Shown piece after piece: positions 5,791 through 6,818 of a stretch of DNA of 6,818 nucleotides. Origin of the DNA: Dechloromonas sp. (GTDB lineage Bacteria > Pseudomonadota > Gammaproteobacteria > Burkholderiales > Rhodocyclaceae). The translations under genes and the position numbers were made by a program. Position 1 is the first letter of the stretch, and each line of letters starts with the position of its first letter. The notes beneath the pieces are model-generated. The model did no database searches and had not been told where the DNA came from. It saw nothing but the letters and a program-made list of their open reading frames with translations. The stretch is from contig CP059264.1 in the NCBI GenBank assembly GCA_013693915.1, forward strand, positions 248,941 to 255,758, read 5' to 3'.

Positions 5791-5913
5791 GCTCGTCGAG
5801 TCCCGACCCTCAACTGCCGTTCGGGTTTTGCACCCACCGGCCGGAATGCAGCGGGAGCGGCCAGTGAAAAGGCATGGCTTCGGTATATCGCTGGCGCGAC
5901 GCCATTCACGAAA

Positions 5914-5938
5914 AGAAGCGTTCTGAGAGTCCGCTTCT
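5914..5938. repeat. Inverted repeat AGAAGCG / CGCTTCT
   Basis: Perfect 7-bp arms (5914–5920 and 5932–5938) surround an 11-nt loop. A pyrimidine-rich stretch follows on the plus strand but there is no clean T-tract. It could be a weak terminator or a protein-binding site; the sequence alone does not decide. Confidence 0.3.
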
Positions 5939-6038
5939 CTCCCGATAGCTGCCTCTCTCCTGACATCAGGCAGTGCTTGGGGCGCAATTCGGGAGGCTTT
6001 TCTGCAAATCGCTACGCTTGCCGACCCGAAATCGGCAA

Positions 6039-6068
6039 TTGACGGCTGCACCCGGCGCCAGTCATACT
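6039..6068 (+). promoter_or_regulatory. Candidate promoter of the flavin oxidoreductase gene
   Basis: TTGACG (6039–6044, 5 of 6 consensus) and CATACT (6063–6068, 4 of 6) are separated by 18 bp. The implied leader is about 105 nt, long enough for regulation. Confidence 0.35.
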
Positions 6069-6180
6069 GCCAAAATGCCCATTGGATTTCCTATCCTTAG
6101 GGCGTTTACTGCCAGCGTCGGCGTGTGATCGGCCTTCGATCGCCGGAGTCATTGCCAGCGCCCTTCCATGAGGAGTTCCT

Positions 6181-6818
6181 ATGATTTCCACAGACGAGCA
6201 TTTCGTAAGTGATCTTCTCGAACACATGGGGGATTGGTTTGACGACGGCGAACAATTCCAGTTGGCCAGGTTAGGCAAGAGGTATTACCCCTATACGCAT
6301 CTATTTTCTCCGCTGCAGGTGAACCGCCTGCGCCTCAAGAACCGCATCGTGATGGGACCCATGGCCAATTTCAACATGGCCGAAGAATTTGGGCGCCCGA
6401 ACGAAAAGATGATCCAGTACTTTGTCGAACGCGCCCGCGGTGGCGTCGGCCTGATCACCTCCGGAATGATCCCGGTCAGCGATGCCGGCGACCCCACTCT
6501 GACCGAAAAGGGCGGCAAGACCTACTTCCCGCTCATCAGCGGCAGTCGCACGGTCTTCTCCGGCTGGCGCGACCTGGCCGAAAACATTCATTCCTTTGGC
6601 GCGCACTTCTTCATCCAGCTCACCCTTGGGATGGGACGAGTAGGTGACCCGGAATCGCTCCTGAAGAAGTACAAGCTCCCGGTCTCCGCATCGTGGAACC
6701 CCAACCACTACATCCCCGCCATCCCCTGCCGACCGCTGACCGATGGAGAATGCAAACGTATCATCAAGGATGCGGGCCAGGTTTCCGCAGACGCCAAGGC
6801 GATGACCATCGACGGCGT
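6181..6818 (+). CDS. Old yellow enzyme family NADH:flavin oxidoreductase, N-terminal part (3' end outside window)
   Basis: 212 codons are visible and the frame is open at the window edge. From about residue 39 the protein follows the FMN-binding TIM barrel of old yellow enzyme / 2,4-dienoyl-CoA reductase-type enzymes: HLFSPLQVNRLRLKNRIVMG (40–59) is the usual start, with MGPM on the first flavin-binding strand. FVERARGGVGLITSG (81–95) follows, then FIQLTLGMGR (144–153), where Gln146 sits at the flavin-contact position. The HxGR-type histidine of many relatives is replaced. Such enzymes reduce C=C bonds of enoyl substrates with NAD(P)H; longer members add a 4Fe-4S cluster and an FAD domain, which would lie beyond the window. 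The ~38 residues before the barrel are acidic and not typical. The start is well fixed: AGGAG (6171–6175) lies 5 nt before ATG 6181, and an in-frame TGA at 6169–6171 excludes a longer start. The substrate is unknown. Confidence 0.88.
   Translation, partial: MISTDEHFVSDLLEHMGDWFDDGEQFQLARLGKRYYPYTHLFSPLQVNRLRLKNRIVMGPMANFNMAEEFGRPNEKMIQYFVERARGGVGLITSGMIPVSDAGDPTLTEKGGKTYFPLISGSRTVFSGWRDLAENIHSFGAHFFIQLTLGMGRVGDPESLLKKYKLPVSASWNPNHYIPAIPCRPLTDGECKRIIKDAGQVSADAKAMTIDG

Larger units (their letters stand above)
5652..6180. other. Intergenic stretch without a convincing gene
   Basis: About 530 bp separate the cytochrome gene from the flavin oxidoreductase gene. No frame here has a ribosome binding site or a recognisable protein. 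It holds a possible partial relative of the interspersed repeat (from about 5728) and a hairpin-forming inverted repeat at 5914–5938. A candidate promoter lies at 6039–6068. TGCCAGCG appears twice (6110–6117, 6153–6160), 43 bp apart, in the probable leader of the downstream gene. I see no clear rho-independent terminator after the cytochrome gene. Confidence 0.5.

Noticed and set aside
6127..6141. Inverted repeat GATCG…CGATC upstream of the oxidoreductase as an operator
   Set aside because: Only 5-bp arms made of common GATC-type sequence; expected by chance in GC-rich DNA.
5685..6278. Several overlapping minus-strand frames of 88–100 codons between the cytochrome and oxidoreductase genes
   Set aside because: They lack good ribosome binding sites, signal peptides or domain motifs, and their products are Arg/Ser/Pro-rich as in random GC-rich frames.

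Overview
The window looks like a GC-rich betaproteobacterial chromosome, most likely Rhodocyclales. This is an inference from the yidC–mnmE order, the style of the YidC and MnmE proteins, and the PhoR-type kinase remnant; no marker gene allows a firmer placement.

The left part (1–2923) is compact and GC-rich. It holds the 3' end of yidC (membrane protein insertase), then mnmE (tRNA-modifying GTPase) starting with GTG 3 nt after the yidC stop. After a short promoter-bearing gap comes a two-gene type II toxin–antitoxin module: a Phd/YefM-type antitoxin, and a PIN-domain VapC-type toxin overlapping it by one base. Directly behind the toxin sits a broken piece of a sensor histidine kinase. Only the last ATP-binding glycine box and the C-terminus remain, and they resemble PhoR.

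The middle part (about 3129–4456) has no convincing long gene. It is less GC-rich by eye and looks like decayed or repeat-rich accessory DNA. It contains at least three diverged copies of one interspersed repeat (3350–3458, 4157–4265, 4324–4379), with a possible partial relative at 5728–5790. All three copies share a CAA-S-TTG palindromic core and a CCCGGCCA end. A small minus-strand reading frame (3580–3843) has a near-ideal ribosome binding site but no recognised family.

Next comes a divergent gene pair. On the minus strand is an exported protein with an HExxH + Glu (gluzincin-like) motif (4457–5131). On the plus strand is a small exported class I cytochrome c (5235–5651). They are separated by 103 bp in which two oppositely directed promoter-like sequences overlap at their -10 boxes, so the two genes may be regulated together.

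About 530 bp without a clear gene follows (5652–6180). The right end then enters a GC-rich old-yellow-enzyme-type NADH:flavin oxidoreductase, which runs off the window and has an unusual N-terminal extension of about 38 residues. No tRNA, rRNA, CRISPR array, intact insertion sequence or replication origin was seen.
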